From Pseudomaricurvus alkylphenolicus (GTDB taxonomy: Bacteria; Pseudomonadota; Gammaproteobacteria; Pseudomonadales; Cellvibrionaceae), in NCBI RefSeq assembly GCF_011683955.1, contig NZ_JAAQPI010000002.1, positions 510,157 to 574,156 on the forward strand: 64,000 nucleotides of DNA. The letters run 5' to 3'. The position numbers were made by a program, and so were the translations under genes. Shown piece by piece: positions 35,889 to 45,162 of the stretch; within the stretch, counting starts at the first letter, position 1; every line of letters starts with the position of its first letter. The notes under the pieces were generated by a model. That model had not been told where the DNA came from, did not search any database, and saw nothing but the letters and a program-made list of their open reading frames with translations.

Positions 35889-38084
35889 TTAGAGCGCCTC
35901 CAGCTTGGCAAATTGCAACACCAGCCACTTGGAGCCTTGGTCGTCGAAATTTACCTGTACTCGCGCCTTATTACCATCACCTTCAAACTGCAAAATCACA
36001 CCTTCACCAAATATGGAATGCTTGACTCGCTGACCCAGGTAAAAACCTGTGGATGCGTCTTCGTCGCTGAGGGACTTATTCACAGAGTTGCTGAACTCGT
36101 CCTCCTGATACTGCCCCCTCTGGAAGCTGACTGGGCGAGATACGGTGTTTTTGAGGCGCACTTCTTCAATCAATTGCGGTGGGATTTCGCGCACAAACCG
36201 CGAGATGGAGTTGTAATTGTCCTGGCCGTGCATACGACGGCTTTCGGCATAGCTGATCACCAGTTGCTCCATAGCCCTGGTAATCCCCACATAGCAAAGG
36301 CGGCGTTCTTCCTCCAGGCGGCCGGGTTCTTCGGCGGACATTCGGTGCGGAAACAGGTTTTCTTCCGCACCGGCCAGAAACACCAGGGGAAACTCCAGGC
36401 CTTTTGCCGAATGCAGCGTCATCAACTGCACTGCCTCCTCGTGTTCATCCGCTTGAGTATCACCGGCGTCCAGCGCTGCGGTATCCAAAAAGGCATTGAG
36501 GTCCGGAGTCTCCGGATCTTCGTTATCAAAGGCCCGGCAGGCATTGACGAGTTCTTCGAGGTTTTCAATGCGAGCCTGGCCTTTTTCACCTTTTTCCGAC
36601 TTGTGGAAATCGTAGAGGCCGGAATCGCGGATCACCACATCCACTATGGCATCGAGTGTCTGATCCACAGTGTCGCCCTGCAACTTATCCACAAGCTGCA
36701 AAAAGGCCAGCACGGCGTTACCTGCTCTGGCACTCAATCCTTTGTTATTTACCATCTGCACCGCCGCCTGCCACAGTGAACAGCCTTGTTCCCGGGCAAA
36801 CAGCCGAATGTTATCCACAGTTTTGGCACCGATGCCGCGAGTCGGTGTGTTGATAACCCGCTCGAAAGCGGCATCATCGTGGCGACTGGCCATCAGACGC
36901 AGGTAGGCGAGGGCATTGCGAATTTCCAGGCGCTCATAGAAGCGTTGCCCTCCATAGATCCGGTAGGGGATGCCTTCTCTCAGCAGCGCCTCTTCGAGCA
37001 CCCGGGATTGAGCATTGGAGCGGTACAAGATGGCGCTGTCGGCCCGGCTTCGACCCTGGCGCACCCAATCCTCAATGGAGTCGACTATGTAACGGGCTTC
37101 GTCCTGCTCATTGAAGGCGGCGTAGAGTCCAATGGGCTGCCCCTTTTCTCCATCGGTGTGAAGTGTCTTGCCCAGGCGCCCCTGGTTATTGGCAATGACA
37201 GCGTTGGCGGCGTCCAGGATGGTAGCGGTAGAGCGGTAGTTTTGTTCCAGTCGAACCGTCTCTGTACCCGTAAAGTCATCTTCGAAACGCTGGATGTTTT
37301 CGATCTTGGCACCACGCCAGCCATAAATTGACTGATCGTCGTCACCAACTGCCGTTACCCGGCATTGCTTTCCGGCCAATACCCGCAACCAGGCATACTG
37401 GATGGTGTTGGTATCCTGGAACTCGTCCACCAGAATAAACGGAAAACGCTGCTGGTAATGGGCGAGGATATCGGGCTTGTTCAGCCATACCTCATGGGAG
37501 CGAAGCAGTAATTCGCCGAAGTCCACCATGCCACCGCGTTCACAGGCGGCTTCGTACTCTCGGTAGATACGGACCATGGTAGTAACGTAGGGGTCTCCGG
37601 TCTGTTGGATGTAGTCCGGCCTCAGACCTTCATCTTTTTGGGCATTGATAAACCACTGTGACTGGCGGGGCGGCCATCGCTTTTCATCCAGCCCCAGCTG
37701 TTGCGAAACCCGCTTGATCAATCTCAGTTGATCATCGCTATCAAGAATCTGGAAGTTCTGGGGCAAACCGGCCTCTTGCCAGTGGGCCTTCAACAGCCGG
37801 TGAGCAATGCCGTGGAAGGTGCCCACCCACATTCCGCGCGGGTTGAGCCCCAGCAGCTCTTCGATGCGCCCGCGCATTTCACGCGCTGCTTTGTTGGTAA
37901 AGGTGACCGCCAGAATGGAGTAAGGGGAAACCTGCTCTACTTGTATCAGCCAGGCGATACGATGTACCAGCACCCGGGTTTTGCCGCTGCCGGCCCCTGC
38001 CAGAATCAGCTGGTTACAGGGCGCTGCGGTTACCGCCTGGCGCTGGGCATCATTGAGGTTATCGAGTATCGGGGAAACGTCCAT
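35889..38084 (-). CDS. uvrD: DNA helicase II (UvrD)
   Basis: 731 residues (E. coli 720). It is an SF1A 3'-to-5' helicase for nucleotide excision and mismatch repair. The protein starts MDVSPILDNLNDAQRQAV as in the family. Walker A is AGAGSGKT at residues 29–36, then VTFTNKAAREMRGRI, DEFQDTNTIQY, VGDDDQSIYGWRGA, the LEQNYRS motif, QLMTLHSAKGLEFPLVFLAG (in parts) and LCYVGITRAMEQL. The C-terminus ends in a Tudor-like segment (GEGVILQFEGDGNKARVQVNF, in parts). The ATG at 38084 is preferred; upstream in-frame codons would add about 23 non-family residues. A LexA-like site lies 22 bp upstream. Confidence 0.96.
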   Translation of the reverse strand: MDVSPILDNLNDAQRQAVTAAPCNQLILAGAGSGKTRVLVHRIAWLIQVEQVSPYSILAVTFTNKAAREMRGRIEELLGLNPRGMWVGTFHGIAHRLLKAHWQEAGLPQNFQILDSDDQLRLIKRVSQQLGLDEKRWPPRQSQWFINAQKDEGLRPDYIQQTGDPYVTTMVRIYREYEAACERGGMVDFGELLLRSHEVWLNKPDILAHYQQRFPFILVDEFQDTNTIQYAWLRVLAGKQCRVTAVGDDDQSIYGWRGAKIENIQRFEDDFTGTETVRLEQNYRSTATILDAANAVIANNQGRLGKTLHTDGEKGQPIGLYAAFNEQDEARYIVDSIEDWVRQGRSRADSAILYRSNAQSRVLEEALLREGIPYRIYGGQRFYERLEIRNALAYLRLMASRHDDAAFERVINTPTRGIGAKTVDNIRLFAREQGCSLWQAAVQMVNNKGLSARAGNAVLAFLQLVDKLQGDTVDQTLDAIVDVVIRDSGLYDFHKSEKGEKGQARIENLEELVNACRAFDNEDPETPDLNAFLDTAALDAGDTQADEHEEAVQLMTLHSAKGLEFPLVFLAGAEENLFPHRMSAEEPGRLEEERRLCYVGITRAMEQLVISYAESRRMHGQDNYNSISRFVREIPPQLIEEVRLKNTVSRPVSFQRGQYQEDEFSNSVNKSLSDEDASTGFYLGQRVKHSIFGEGVILQFEGDGNKARVQVNFDDQGSKWLVLQFAKLEAL

Positions 38085-38106
38085 GGCGGCCATTCTAGCA
38101 AGGGCA

Positions 38107-38122
38107 CTGTAAAAATGTACAT
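38107..38122 (-). promoter_or_regulatory. LexA-like site upstream of uvrD
   Basis: The minus strand reads ATGTACATTTTTACAG, matching 12 of 16 positions of the LexA consensus CTGTATATATATACAG. The right half (ACAG) is exact and the left half has ATGT instead of CTGT. E. coli uvrD is SOS-regulated, which supports the position. Confidence 0.45.
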
Positions 38123-38145
38123 ATAAGCACTGACAAGAATCTTCT

Positions 38146-38160
38146 TGTAGCAAAATTACA
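38146..38160. promoter_or_regulatory. HexR-like operator upstream of the hexR gene
   Basis: TGTAGCAAAATTACA has the TGTA...TACA palindromic ends and AT-rich centre of the gammaproteobacterial HexR motif (TGTAATTAAATTACA; 12 of 15 match). It lies 177 bp before the hexR start and 62 bp before uvrD, so it could serve autoregulation of hexR. Confidence 0.45.
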
Positions 38161-38336
38161 GATATTGCGTGCGTTTACTACATGATTTTTTTACCATAGG
38201 CGGCTTGCGCTCCTTCTAGGCAGGAGTACCTGTGGATAAACCCGCCGCTTCTTACACCAGCGGTCGCGATTTGAAACAAGAGCTTTGCAAATAGAGTTAG
38301 CAACTAGAGTTTGCGACAAACGACGGAATCCCGAGA

Positions 38337-39200
38337 GTGAAGCCAGCAGAACTGACCATGCGCATCAGCGAAGCGCTGGAGACCATGCGCAAATCCGAGC
38401 GCAAGGTAGCCGACTATGTCCTCAAAAACCCGACGGACATTATCCATATGCGCATTGTGGATCTCGCCAGCGAAGCGCAAGTCAGTGAACCCACCGTGGT
38501 GCGATTTTGTCGAGCCATTGGCTGCGACGGCTTTCAGGACTTCAAACTTAACCTCGCCCAACAATTGGCCGCCAGCCCCAGTTTCGGCCAGATTGCAGTA
38601 ACCGATCAGGATTCAATCGCTGACTTCAGTCACAAGGTGTTCGATTCCACTATCGATACCTTGCTGCAGGTTCGCGACAAGCTCGATGCATCCGTCCTGG
38701 ATAAAGCCGTGTCGGCGATCTGCAACGCCAACCGGGTGGAGTTTTACGGTTTTGGCGCCTCCGGTGCTGTGGCTGCCGATGCCCAGCACAAGTTCTTCCG
38801 ACTGCAACTGGCCACAGCTGCTCACTCCGACCCACACATCCAGAATATGTCTGCCATGTCCATGCAGCCTGGAGACGTGATTGTGGCTATTTCACAAAGT
38901 GGCCGCACCAAGGCATTGATTCACTCCATGGACATGGTGAAGCAGGCCGGGGGAATAGCCATTGCCATTGCCCCCAGCGGCACCCCGGTCATTCAGAACG
39001 CCACCATTCCCATTGTGGTGGACGTAGAGGAAGATATTGAAATCTATACACCTCTATCCTCCCGCATAGCCCACCTTGTCATGATTGATGTGCTGGCCAT
39101 TGGCGTGGCTCAGCGCAAAGGCTCCGAACTTCAGGACCACTTGTTCAAGCTCAAACAGGGTCTGCGCCCACTGCGAATTCAGCCGGAAGACCGTCGCTGA
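38337..39200 (+). CDS. hexR: HexR-like RpiR-family transcriptional regulator
   Basis: 287 residues, HexR length. The N-terminal RpiR helix-turn-helix has MRISEALETMRKSERKVADYVL (in parts) and VDLASEAQVSEPTVVRFCRAIGCDGFQDFKLNLAQ (in parts; SEPTVVRFCRA is diagnostic). The C-terminal SIS sugar-phosphate domain has VEFYGFGASGAVAADAQHKFFR (in parts) and VIVAISQSGRTKALIHSM. HexR controls central carbon and Entner–Doudoroff genes, responding to 2-keto-3-deoxy-6-phosphogluconate. The GTG at 38337 has GGAAT upstream and gives the family N-terminal length; the ATG at 38358 is the alternative. Unusually, no zwf, edd or eda gene is adjacent in this window. Confidence 0.88.
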   Translation: MKPAELTMRISEALETMRKSERKVADYVLKNPTDIIHMRIVDLASEAQVSEPTVVRFCRAIGCDGFQDFKLNLAQQLAASPSFGQIAVTDQDSIADFSHKVFDSTIDTLLQVRDKLDASVLDKAVSAICNANRVEFYGFGASGAVAADAQHKFFRLQLATAAHSDPHIQNMSAMSMQPGDVIVAISQSGRTKALIHSMDMVKQAGGIAIAIAPSGTPVIQNATIPIVVDVEEDIEIYTPLSSRIAHLVMIDVLAIGVAQRKGSELQDHLFKLKQGLRPLRIQPEDRR

Positions 39201-39202
39201 AA

Positions 39203-39222
39203 TTGTGGAACCATTGTGGAAA
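39203..39222 (+). promoter_or_regulatory. Tandem 9-bp direct repeat before the BaeS-like gene
   Basis: ATTGTGGAA occurs at 39203–39211 and 39214–39222, 11 bp apart, about 75–95 bp before the sensor kinase start. Two more TGTGGA copies follow at 39235 and 39253. One-turn spacing is typical of OmpR-type response-regulator sites, so autoregulation by the downstream regulator is plausible. Confidence 0.45.
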
Positions 39223-39295
39223 TGTCTCGCCGGTGTGGAAGCAATTCCGCTCTGTGGATATGCTGTATCCATTGATCGCCAGTTATTAATACACC

Positions 39296-40789
39296 ATGAG
39301 TATCCGCACCAAATTGATTGTCGCCCTGCTATTGGCGGGAAGCGCCCTGATTGCAGGCATGGTGGCTTTGGTGCAATGGAGTATCCGCGAGGGCATGGTC
39401 GACTACGTCAATACCCGCCAACAGCAACATATAGAACCCCTGGCGCAGCCGCTGGCTGAGTTATATCGCCGCCATGGCGGCTGGCATACATTGAAGGGCA
39501 ATCAGTTCCTGCTGCAGGACTATATGCGCCGTTACAGTTCGCGCGAAGACGGCGGTGAATCACGGAATCACCTGCGCCCCGGACCACGCCACAGGCCCCC
39601 CAGGGGGCCCGATACAGGTGGTCAACGTCCGCCTCATTTCCAACGTCAATCCCAAGGCAGGAGACCCGCAGGAGACAGCCCTCACCGTCCACCGCCTCAC
39701 AGACCACCGCGTATTGCGCTTTATGATGCCTCCCAAACGATCGTTACCGGCCGCTTGCCACTCAATGAAGCGACCCTTGTACCCATTGAACTGAACGGAG
39801 AGATCGTGGGTTGGTTCGGCATTGCCAAACGGCAGGAGATCACGGACGGATATGAGCTGCAGTTTTTGCAACAGCAGCAGAAAGATTTGCTGCTGATTGC
39901 AGGGTTGATCCTGCTGATAACCAGTTTGCTGGCCATCCCCTTGGCCAGGCATTTTCTCAATCCCATTCGTAAATTGGCCAGTGCCGCCTCTGAACTGACC
40001 CAAGGGGAATATCGTCTCTCTCTACCCGATGGACGCAGCGACGAACTGGGAGCTCTCGCCAGAGACTTTAATGAACTGGCACGTACCCTTGAAAACAATG
40101 ACAAGAGTCGCAAGCGCTGGATGGCGGATGTATCTCACGAATTGCGCACACCGGTGAGTATTCTTCGAGGTGAATTGGAAGCACTTATAGACGGTATTCG
40201 AGAAGCCACCCCGGAAACCATAGACTCCATCTACCAGGAAATTCTGCATCTGCAACGCCTGATCAATGATCTTCATGAACTGAATGCCAGTGACCTGGGC
40301 AGCCTGAATTACCGCAAACAATCTCTGTCATTGGAAGAATTGGTAGTACAAATTTGTCAGAAGCATTCGGTACTGTTGTCCGAAAAGGAATTAGAACTGA
40401 AATGGACCTTATCGGAAACCGAGGAAGAGTTCTGGGGAGATCGAGGGCGCCTGCAACAGCTACTCGATAATTTGCTGAGCAATTGTGCCAAATACTGTGA
40501 TCAGCCAGGAGAAATACGGGTGAATCTAAGTCAACAAGACAGTCTATGGAGATTGAAAGTTGAAGATTCCGGCCCTGGCGTTGAAGAGTCCGAGCTTGAG
40601 CAAATTTTTGATCCGCTCTATAGACAGGACGTCGCCAGACGTCGCAGTGACGGTGCAAATCCTGTCAGCACCGGCTTGGGTCTCGCCATTTGTGAGCGGA
40701 TCGTGTTGGCTCACGATGGCCATATTCAAGCCCTGAAGTCTGAACTCGGCGGACTGGCTATCGAAGTTACCTTGCCCCGGACAGCGTGA
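39296..40789 (+). CDS. BaeS-like sensor histidine kinase with Pro/Arg/His-rich periplasmic segment
   Basis: 497 residues. TM1 is at about residues 7–27. A periplasmic region follows, which includes a very unusual segment at residues 90–139 rich in Pro, Arg and His (RPPPHRPPR is one part). TM2 (about 200–220, LLLIAGLILLITSLLAIPLA) leads to a HAMP domain. The H-box is DVSHELRTPVSILRGELEAL, and the ATPase core has NLLSNCAKYCDQPGE, DSGPGVEESEL and TGLGLAICERIV. It forms a pair with the regulator 1 nt downstream. The stimulus is unknown. No convincing Shine–Dalgarno precedes the ATG at 39296. Confidence 0.9.
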   Translation: MSIRTKLIVALLLAGSALIAGMVALVQWSIREGMVDYVNTRQQQHIEPLAQPLAELYRRHGGWHTLKGNQFLLQDYMRRYSSREDGGESRNHLRPGPRHRPPRGPDTGGQRPPHFQRQSQGRRPAGDSPHRPPPHRPPRIALYDASQTIVTGRLPLNEATLVPIELNGEIVGWFGIAKRQEITDGYELQFLQQQQKDLLLIAGLILLITSLLAIPLARHFLNPIRKLASAASELTQGEYRLSLPDGRSDELGALARDFNELARTLENNDKSRKRWMADVSHELRTPVSILRGELEALIDGIREATPETIDSIYQEILHLQRLINDLHELNASDLGSLNYRKQSLSLEELVVQICQKHSVLLSEKELELKWTLSETEEEFWGDRGRLQQLLDNLLSNCAKYCDQPGEIRVNLSQQDSLWRLKVEDSGPGVEESELEQIFDPLYRQDVARRRSDGANPVSTGLGLAICERIVLAHDGHIQALKSELGGLAIEVTLPRTA

Positions 40790-40790
40790 T

Positions 40791-41471
40791 ATGAAAGAAA
40801 AACTGTTAATCGTTGAAGACGAAATCAAGCTGGCTCACTTGCTACGCGACTATTTGACGCCGGAGGGATTCGAGTGCCACTGTCTCTACGAAGGTAATGA
40901 CGTGATAGCCTGGGTGAAACAGAACCAGCCCGTATTTGTGCTGCTGGATTTGATGCTCCCGGGAAAAGACGGTATGACCATCTGCCGGGAAATACGTCAA
41001 TTCAGTGACTTGCCCATTATGATGCTGACAGCGCGTGTGGAAGAAATTGATCGCCTCTTGGGGTTGGAGCTGGGTGCGGATGATTACGTGTGCAAGCCCT
41101 ATAGTCCTCGGGAGGTAGTCGCGCGCGTTAAGACCATTCTTCGGCGTCTACGACCCCGTTCATCACAACAGACGGCATCCAGTGTTTATCTCGATAGCGA
41201 CACCTATCAGTTACATTGTGGTAGCAAACATTTGGCACTGACCGCCCTGGAATTTCAATTGATGAGTCTCATGATCAATGAGCCAGGCCGTATATTTTCA
41301 AGAAACCAGTTAATGGATGCCATGTATAACGATCACCGTGTCGTCAGTGAGCGTACCATTGACAGCCATATAAAAAAGCTCCGCAAGAAAATTTGCCAGG
41401 AGTTAAGCCAGGAAGAATTGATCCAGTCGGTCTATGGTGTGGGCTACAAGTTCCTGCCGCCAGTGGATTAA
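40791..41471 (+). CDS. BaeR-like OmpR-family response regulator
   Basis: 226 residues. The receiver domain has IVEDEIKLAHLLRDYL, phosphoacceptor Asp in FVLLDLMLPGKDGMTICREI (about residue 53), MLTARVEEIDRL and the Lys of VCKPYSPREVV. A winged-helix DNA-binding domain follows, with LTALEFQLMSLMINEPGRIFSRNQLMD (in parts) and RTIDSHIKKLRKKI. The closest known likeness from memory is BaeR. It begins 1 nt after the kinase stop, so the pair is surely co-translated. Target genes are not evident; no efflux operon is adjacent. Confidence 0.93.
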   Translation: MKEKLLIVEDEIKLAHLLRDYLTPEGFECHCLYEGNDVIAWVKQNQPVFVLLDLMLPGKDGMTICREIRQFSDLPIMMLTARVEEIDRLLGLELGADDYVCKPYSPREVVARVKTILRRLRPRSSQQTASSVYLDSDTYQLHCGSKHLALTALEFQLMSLMINEPGRIFSRNQLMDAMYNDHRVVSERTIDSHIKKLRKKICQELSQEELIQSVYGVGYKFLPPVD

Positions 41472-41797
41472 GATCCCGATGGTTTTTAACCGTCCAATTC
41501 GGTGATTAACAGGGTTTGCAGTGCAACACCCACAGGCCCCTGCTGGTCAAAAAGCGTTGCTTCTGCCAACCCCATACCACTCGAAAAAAGGAAGGGCAGG
41601 GAGAAGGGATCATAGAAACCTCGACCAGATCAATGAAGGTACTCCTTCAAGAAGCTTTATCACTATCGCCGCTCCAGGAGTGTTCCTCAATGACCAAAAC
41701 CTCCACAACCCGAGGTATTTTGGCCGGTTTCGCAAGTCTACAGCTTAGCGGGCCCTCTGTGACCATTGCGTCACAGAGGGCATCAGGCCGTTGGAAA
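41472..41797. other. Intergenic region between BaeR-like gene and glmS
   Basis: 326 bp without a convincing gene. Short open frames here lack family motifs and ribosome sites. The only structure I see is a perfect 11-bp inverted repeat at 41752–41781 (listed separately), close to the glmS stop. Confidence 0.6.
41752..41781 (-). repeat. Perfect 11-bp inverted repeat downstream of glmS
   Basis: GCCCTCTGTGA (41752–41762) and TCACAGAGGGC (41771–41781) pair around CCATTGCG, 17 bp beyond the glmS stop. No T-run follows on either strand. It may stabilise or end the glmS transcript, or be a binding site. Confidence 0.6.
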
Positions 41798-43618
41798 TTA
41801 TTCGACGGTAACCGACTTGGCCAGATTGCGGGGTTGATCCACATCCGTGCCCTTTAATATGGCGACGTGATAGGACAGGAGTTGCAAGGGCAGTGTGTAG
41901 ATTATGGGCGCAATACTTCCTGGCACATCGGGCAGTAGCAGCACAGTGGTATTGTCGTCGTTGGCAAACCCGGACTGTTCATCTGCAAAAACAAACAATT
42001 TGCCTCCCCGAGCCTGTACTTCCTCCAAATTGGATTTGAGCTTTTCAAGCAGTTGGTCGTTGGGGGCAACGGCCACCACAGGCATGTCACTGTCCACCAG
42101 TGCCAATGGCCCGTGTTTCAATTCACCGGCGGGGTACGCCTCTGCGTGGATGTATGAGATCTCCTTGAGTTTCAATGCCCCTTCTTTGGCAACGGGATAT
42201 TCCACACCCCGCCCCAGGAACAACGCATGATGTTTTTCCGAGAAGGCTTCGCTGAGCTGCTGGATTTCTGCGTCGAGCTTCAAGACCTTTTCGCACAGCT
42301 CAGGCAGAGCGTGCAGGGCTTGCACCAATTCCGTTTCTTTCTCTGGTGTCATTTTTGCCCGGCGACCCAGCGCAATAACCAACAATTGCAGTGCCACCAA
42401 CTGGGTAGTGAACGCCTTGGTGGACGCAACGCCAATCTCGGGTCCGGCCAGTGTCATCAGGCACAGATCAGACTCTCTGACGAGGGAGCTGTTGGCGACG
42501 TTGCACACTGTCAGGCTCGCGAGATAGCCCTCACTGCCTCTCAGCGCGGCCAGTGTATCCGCCGTTTCTCCAGACTGTGACACACTGACAAACAGGGTAT
42601 TTGGCCGCACCACGGTTTTGCGATATCGATACTCGCTGGCCACTTCCACAGCGCAGGGAATGCCAGCCCAATCTTCAAACCAGTACTTGGCGATCATTCC
42701 GGCGTGGTAGGAAGTACCACAGGCGAGAATCTGTATCGCTTCCACCTGATCAAAGATGGCCTTGGCCTCAGCGCCAAACGCTTCTTCCAATACCGAATGT
42801 TTGCTGACCCGACCCTGCAGGGTGTTGCCCAATACTCGAGGTTGTTCGTGAATTTCCTTGAGCATGTAGTGGCGATACTCGCCCTTATCCGCAGACTCTT
42901 CTACATCTGTAAGTTGAACCACGGGCCGCTCTACAGATTCACCCTGTTGGTCAAATATCCGAATAGCTTCAGTGGTCACTTCAGCAAGATCGCCTTCTTC
43001 CAGGAATATGAAGCGATCCGTCACCTGGCGGAGAGCCAGTTGATCCGATGCGATGAAGTTCTCATCAATGCCTACACCCACCACTAGGGGGCTGCCGCTG
43101 CGCGCGCACACCACCGTATCCGGTTGCTGCGCTGAGATCACGCCCAGGGCATAGGCACCATCAAAGCTGCCAACAGCTTGACGAAGTGCCGTTTTTAAAC
43201 AACCACTTTCTATGAAAAAGCTGTGGATAAGGTGTGCAACGACTTCTGTATCGGTTTCAGAAACAAAATCATAGCCCTTGTCTTTAAGCTGTTGACGCAA
43301 TTCTTCATGGTTTTCAATAATGCCATTGTGCACAACAGCGATATGATCTGAAGAATGTGGATGAGCGTTGATTTCGCTGGGTGCACCATGGGTAGCCCAG
43401 CGGGTATGGGCAATCCCCACAATACCCTTGATCGGGTCTTGATCGAATTTGTTGACCAGTTCCGAAACTTTACCGACCGCTTTGCGCAGGCCGATTGCCT
43501 GTTCTTCAATGACCGCCAAACCGGCCGAGTCGTAACCTCTGTATTCGAGGCGCTTCAGCCCTTCCAGCAGAATTTTGCTGACGTTGCGCTGAGCGGCGGC
43601 GCCGACAATTCCACACAT
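41798..43618 (-). CDS. glmS: Glucosamine-6-phosphate synthase (isomerizing)
   Basis: 606 residues (E. coli 609). It makes glucosamine-6-phosphate from fructose-6-phosphate and glutamine, the first step to UDP-GlcNAc. It begins MCGIVGA with the catalytic N-terminal Cys. The glutaminase domain holds [29 protein letters not shown] (in parts) and [14 protein letters not shown]. The isomerase half has two SIS domains with [32 protein letters not shown] and [13 protein letters not shown], and ends [12 protein letters not shown]. It lies 27 bp after glmU on the same strand. I saw no glmS ribozyme. Confidence 0.98.
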   Translation of the reverse strand: MCGIVGAAAQRNVSKILLEGLKRLEYRGYDSAGLAVIEEQAIGLRKAVGKVSELVNKFDQDPIKGIVGIAHTRWATHGAPSEINAHPHSSDHIAVVHNGIIENHEELRQQLKDKGYDFVSETDTEVVAHLIHSFFIESGCLKTALRQAVGSFDGAYALGVISAQQPDTVVCARSGSPLVVGVGIDENFIASDQLALRQVTDRFIFLEEGDLAEVTTEAIRIFDQQGESVERPVVQLTDVEESADKGEYRHYMLKEIHEQPRVLGNTLQGRVSKHSVLEEAFGAEAKAIFDQVEAIQILACGTSYHAGMIAKYWFEDWAGIPCAVEVASEYRYRKTVVRPNTLFVSVSQSGETADTLAALRGSEGYLASLTVCNVANSSLVRESDLCLMTLAGPEIGVASTKAFTTQLVALQLLVIALGRRAKMTPEKETELVQALHALPELCEKVLKLDAEIQQLSEAFSEKHHALFLGRGVEYPVAKEGALKLKEISYIHAEAYPAGELKHGPLALVDSDMPVVAVAPNDQLLEKLKSNLEEVQARGGKLFVFADEQSGFANDDNTTVLLLPDVPGSIAPIIYTLPLQLLSYHVAILKGTDVDQPRNLAKSVTVE

Positions 43619-43645
43619 AGACTCAATTCCTTTGTATGGGACCGG

Positions 43646-45004
43646 TTACTGTTTGACCGGTCGCTTCCAGTTTTTGATATTACGCTGCTTGCCTCGGGCG
43701 ACACCCAAGTGATCATCCGGGACTTCACTGGTAACTGTGGATCCCGCCCCCACCGTGGCACCCGCGCCGATTGTGACAGGAGCTACCAGACTCGAGTTGG
43801 AACCGATAAACGCCCCGTCCCCGATCGTGGTTTTGGATTTGTTCACTCCATCATAGTTACAGGTGATGGTACCTGCGCCCACATTAACCTTGGAACCGAT
43901 ATCGCTGTCTCCAATATAGGTAAGATGATTGACCTTGCTGCCCTCACCGATATTGGCCTTTTTGGTTTCCACAAAGTTGCCAAGCTTGGCACCTTTTGCC
44001 AAAACAGTTCCAGGACGAACTCTGGCATAGGGACCAATGTCGCAGTCTTCAGCCATCTGCGCACCATCAATAGAGGTGAATGGCTTGATCTGGGTGCCCG
44101 TGCCAATGCTGCAGTTGCCGATGACACAATTGGCCCCCACCACCACTCCATCACCTAAGATAACATCACCTTCAAACACGCAATTCACATCAATGACCAC
44201 ATCCCGTCCGACAGACAGACTGCCACGACAATCAAAGCGCTCTGGATCCAACAGGGTCACCCCGGCCTGCATCAGCTGCTCTGCTTGGCTGAGTTGGTAG
44301 TAGCGCTCAAGCTGAGCTTGCTGGTGCCGGTTGTTGACGCCCTGCACCAGATATTCGTTTTCCACCTTCTCTGTCACTATACGCTTGCCCTCAGCCTGAG
44401 CCATGGCAATGATATCGGTAAGATAGTATTCGCCCTGGGCGTTTTCTGCGCTTAACGCCGGCAGCCAGCGCTTAAGGTCCTCGCTGGCAACAGCCATCAT
44501 GCCGGTATTACCTTCGCGAATGACCAGCTGTTCTTCAGTGGCGTCTTTTTGCTCCACAATAGCGACTACATCGTGCTGATCATTGCGGATAATTCGTCCG
44601 TAGCCGGTGGGGTCCTTTAAGTTTACTGTCAGCAATCCCATGCTGTCTTCGGACACACAATCCACAAGTTGCTTCAACAGAGAGGAGGGGGTTAGCGGGA
44701 CATCTCCGTAAAGAATCAATACGGTTGAATTTTGCCTTAATACAGGCAGGGCCTGTTGAACCGCGTGGCCAGTTCCCAATTGCTCTGTCTGCGACACGAA
44801 GTCGACGTCTGCAGCAGCAAATGATTCCTGTACCCGTTCGCTGCCATGACCGACCACCAAGTGTATTTTGGCATCTCCCAATTGCCGGGCACTGTCCAAT
44901 ACATGGCCCAACATGGGTTTACCGCCGATGGGGTGAAGGACTTTGGGCAGACTGGACTTCATTCGAGTACCTTGGCCCGCGGCAAGAACAACAATATCTA
45001 GCAT
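43646..45004 (-). CDS. glmU: Bifunctional UDP-GlcNAc pyrophosphorylase/GlcN-1-P acetyltransferase
   Basis: 452 residues (E. coli 456). The N-terminal uridyltransferase has VVLAAGQGTRMKSSLPKVLHPIGGKPML (in parts) and ILYGDVPL. The C-terminal left-handed beta-helix has hexapeptide repeats (GDGVVVGANCVIGN, IGPYARVRPGTVLAKGAKLGNFVETKKA in parts) and the acetyltransferase site. It completes UDP-GlcNAc synthesis for peptidoglycan and LPS. The ATG at 45004 gives MLDIVVLAAG, the family start. It precedes glmS, a pairing seen in many gammaproteobacteria next to atp. Confidence 0.97.
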   Translation of the reverse strand: MLDIVVLAAGQGTRMKSSLPKVLHPIGGKPMLGHVLDSARQLGDAKIHLVVGHGSERVQESFAAADVDFVSQTEQLGTGHAVQQALPVLRQNSTVLILYGDVPLTPSSLLKQLVDCVSEDSMGLLTVNLKDPTGYGRIIRNDQHDVVAIVEQKDATEEQLVIREGNTGMMAVASEDLKRWLPALSAENAQGEYYLTDIIAMAQAEGKRIVTEKVENEYLVQGVNNRHQQAQLERYYQLSQAEQLMQAGVTLLDPERFDCRGSLSVGRDVVIDVNCVFEGDVILGDGVVVGANCVIGNCSIGTGTQIKPFTSIDGAQMAEDCDIGPYARVRPGTVLAKGAKLGNFVETKKANIGEGSKVNHLTYIGDSDIGSKVNVGAGTITCNYDGVNKSKTTIGDGAFIGSNSSLVAPVTIGAGATVGAGSTVTSEVPDDHLGVARGKQRNIKNWKRPVKQ

Positions 45005-45094
45005 GGCTGATTTACCTTCCTGATCTGGCAGATACACCACAGGTTACCGGTGCATTCAGATTCTTATTATGACTCTATACGATTGGGGCCTAAA

Positions 45095-45126
45095 AAGAAA
45101 AAAGGGCAGCGAACGCTACCCTTTTT
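45095..45126 (-). terminator. Terminator of the atp operon
   Basis: GGGCAGC (45104–45110) and GCTACCC (45115–45121) pair around GAAC within flanking A and T runs. On the minus strand the stem (with one G–U pair) is followed by TTTTTTC. It lies about 40 bp after the atpC stop. Confidence 0.85.
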
Positions 45127-45162
45127 AAGATGCGACCCATTCACAGGCCAGATGCTGAAATA

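Noticed and set aside
38231-38239. Single DnaA-like box (TGTGGATAA) between uvrD and hexR
   Set aside because: An isolated 9-mer is expected by chance at this frequency and has no supporting cluster.
39555-39794. Alternative reading frame across the Pro/Arg-rich part of the sensor kinase, considered as evidence of a frameshift
   Set aside because: The main frame stays open and joins family-like sequence on both sides; the alternative frame has no recognisable domain. It is kept only as a point to check.
41510-41860. Short plus-strand open frames between the BaeR-like gene and glmS
   Set aside because: No family likeness, no ribosome-binding site and partial antisense overlap with glmS.
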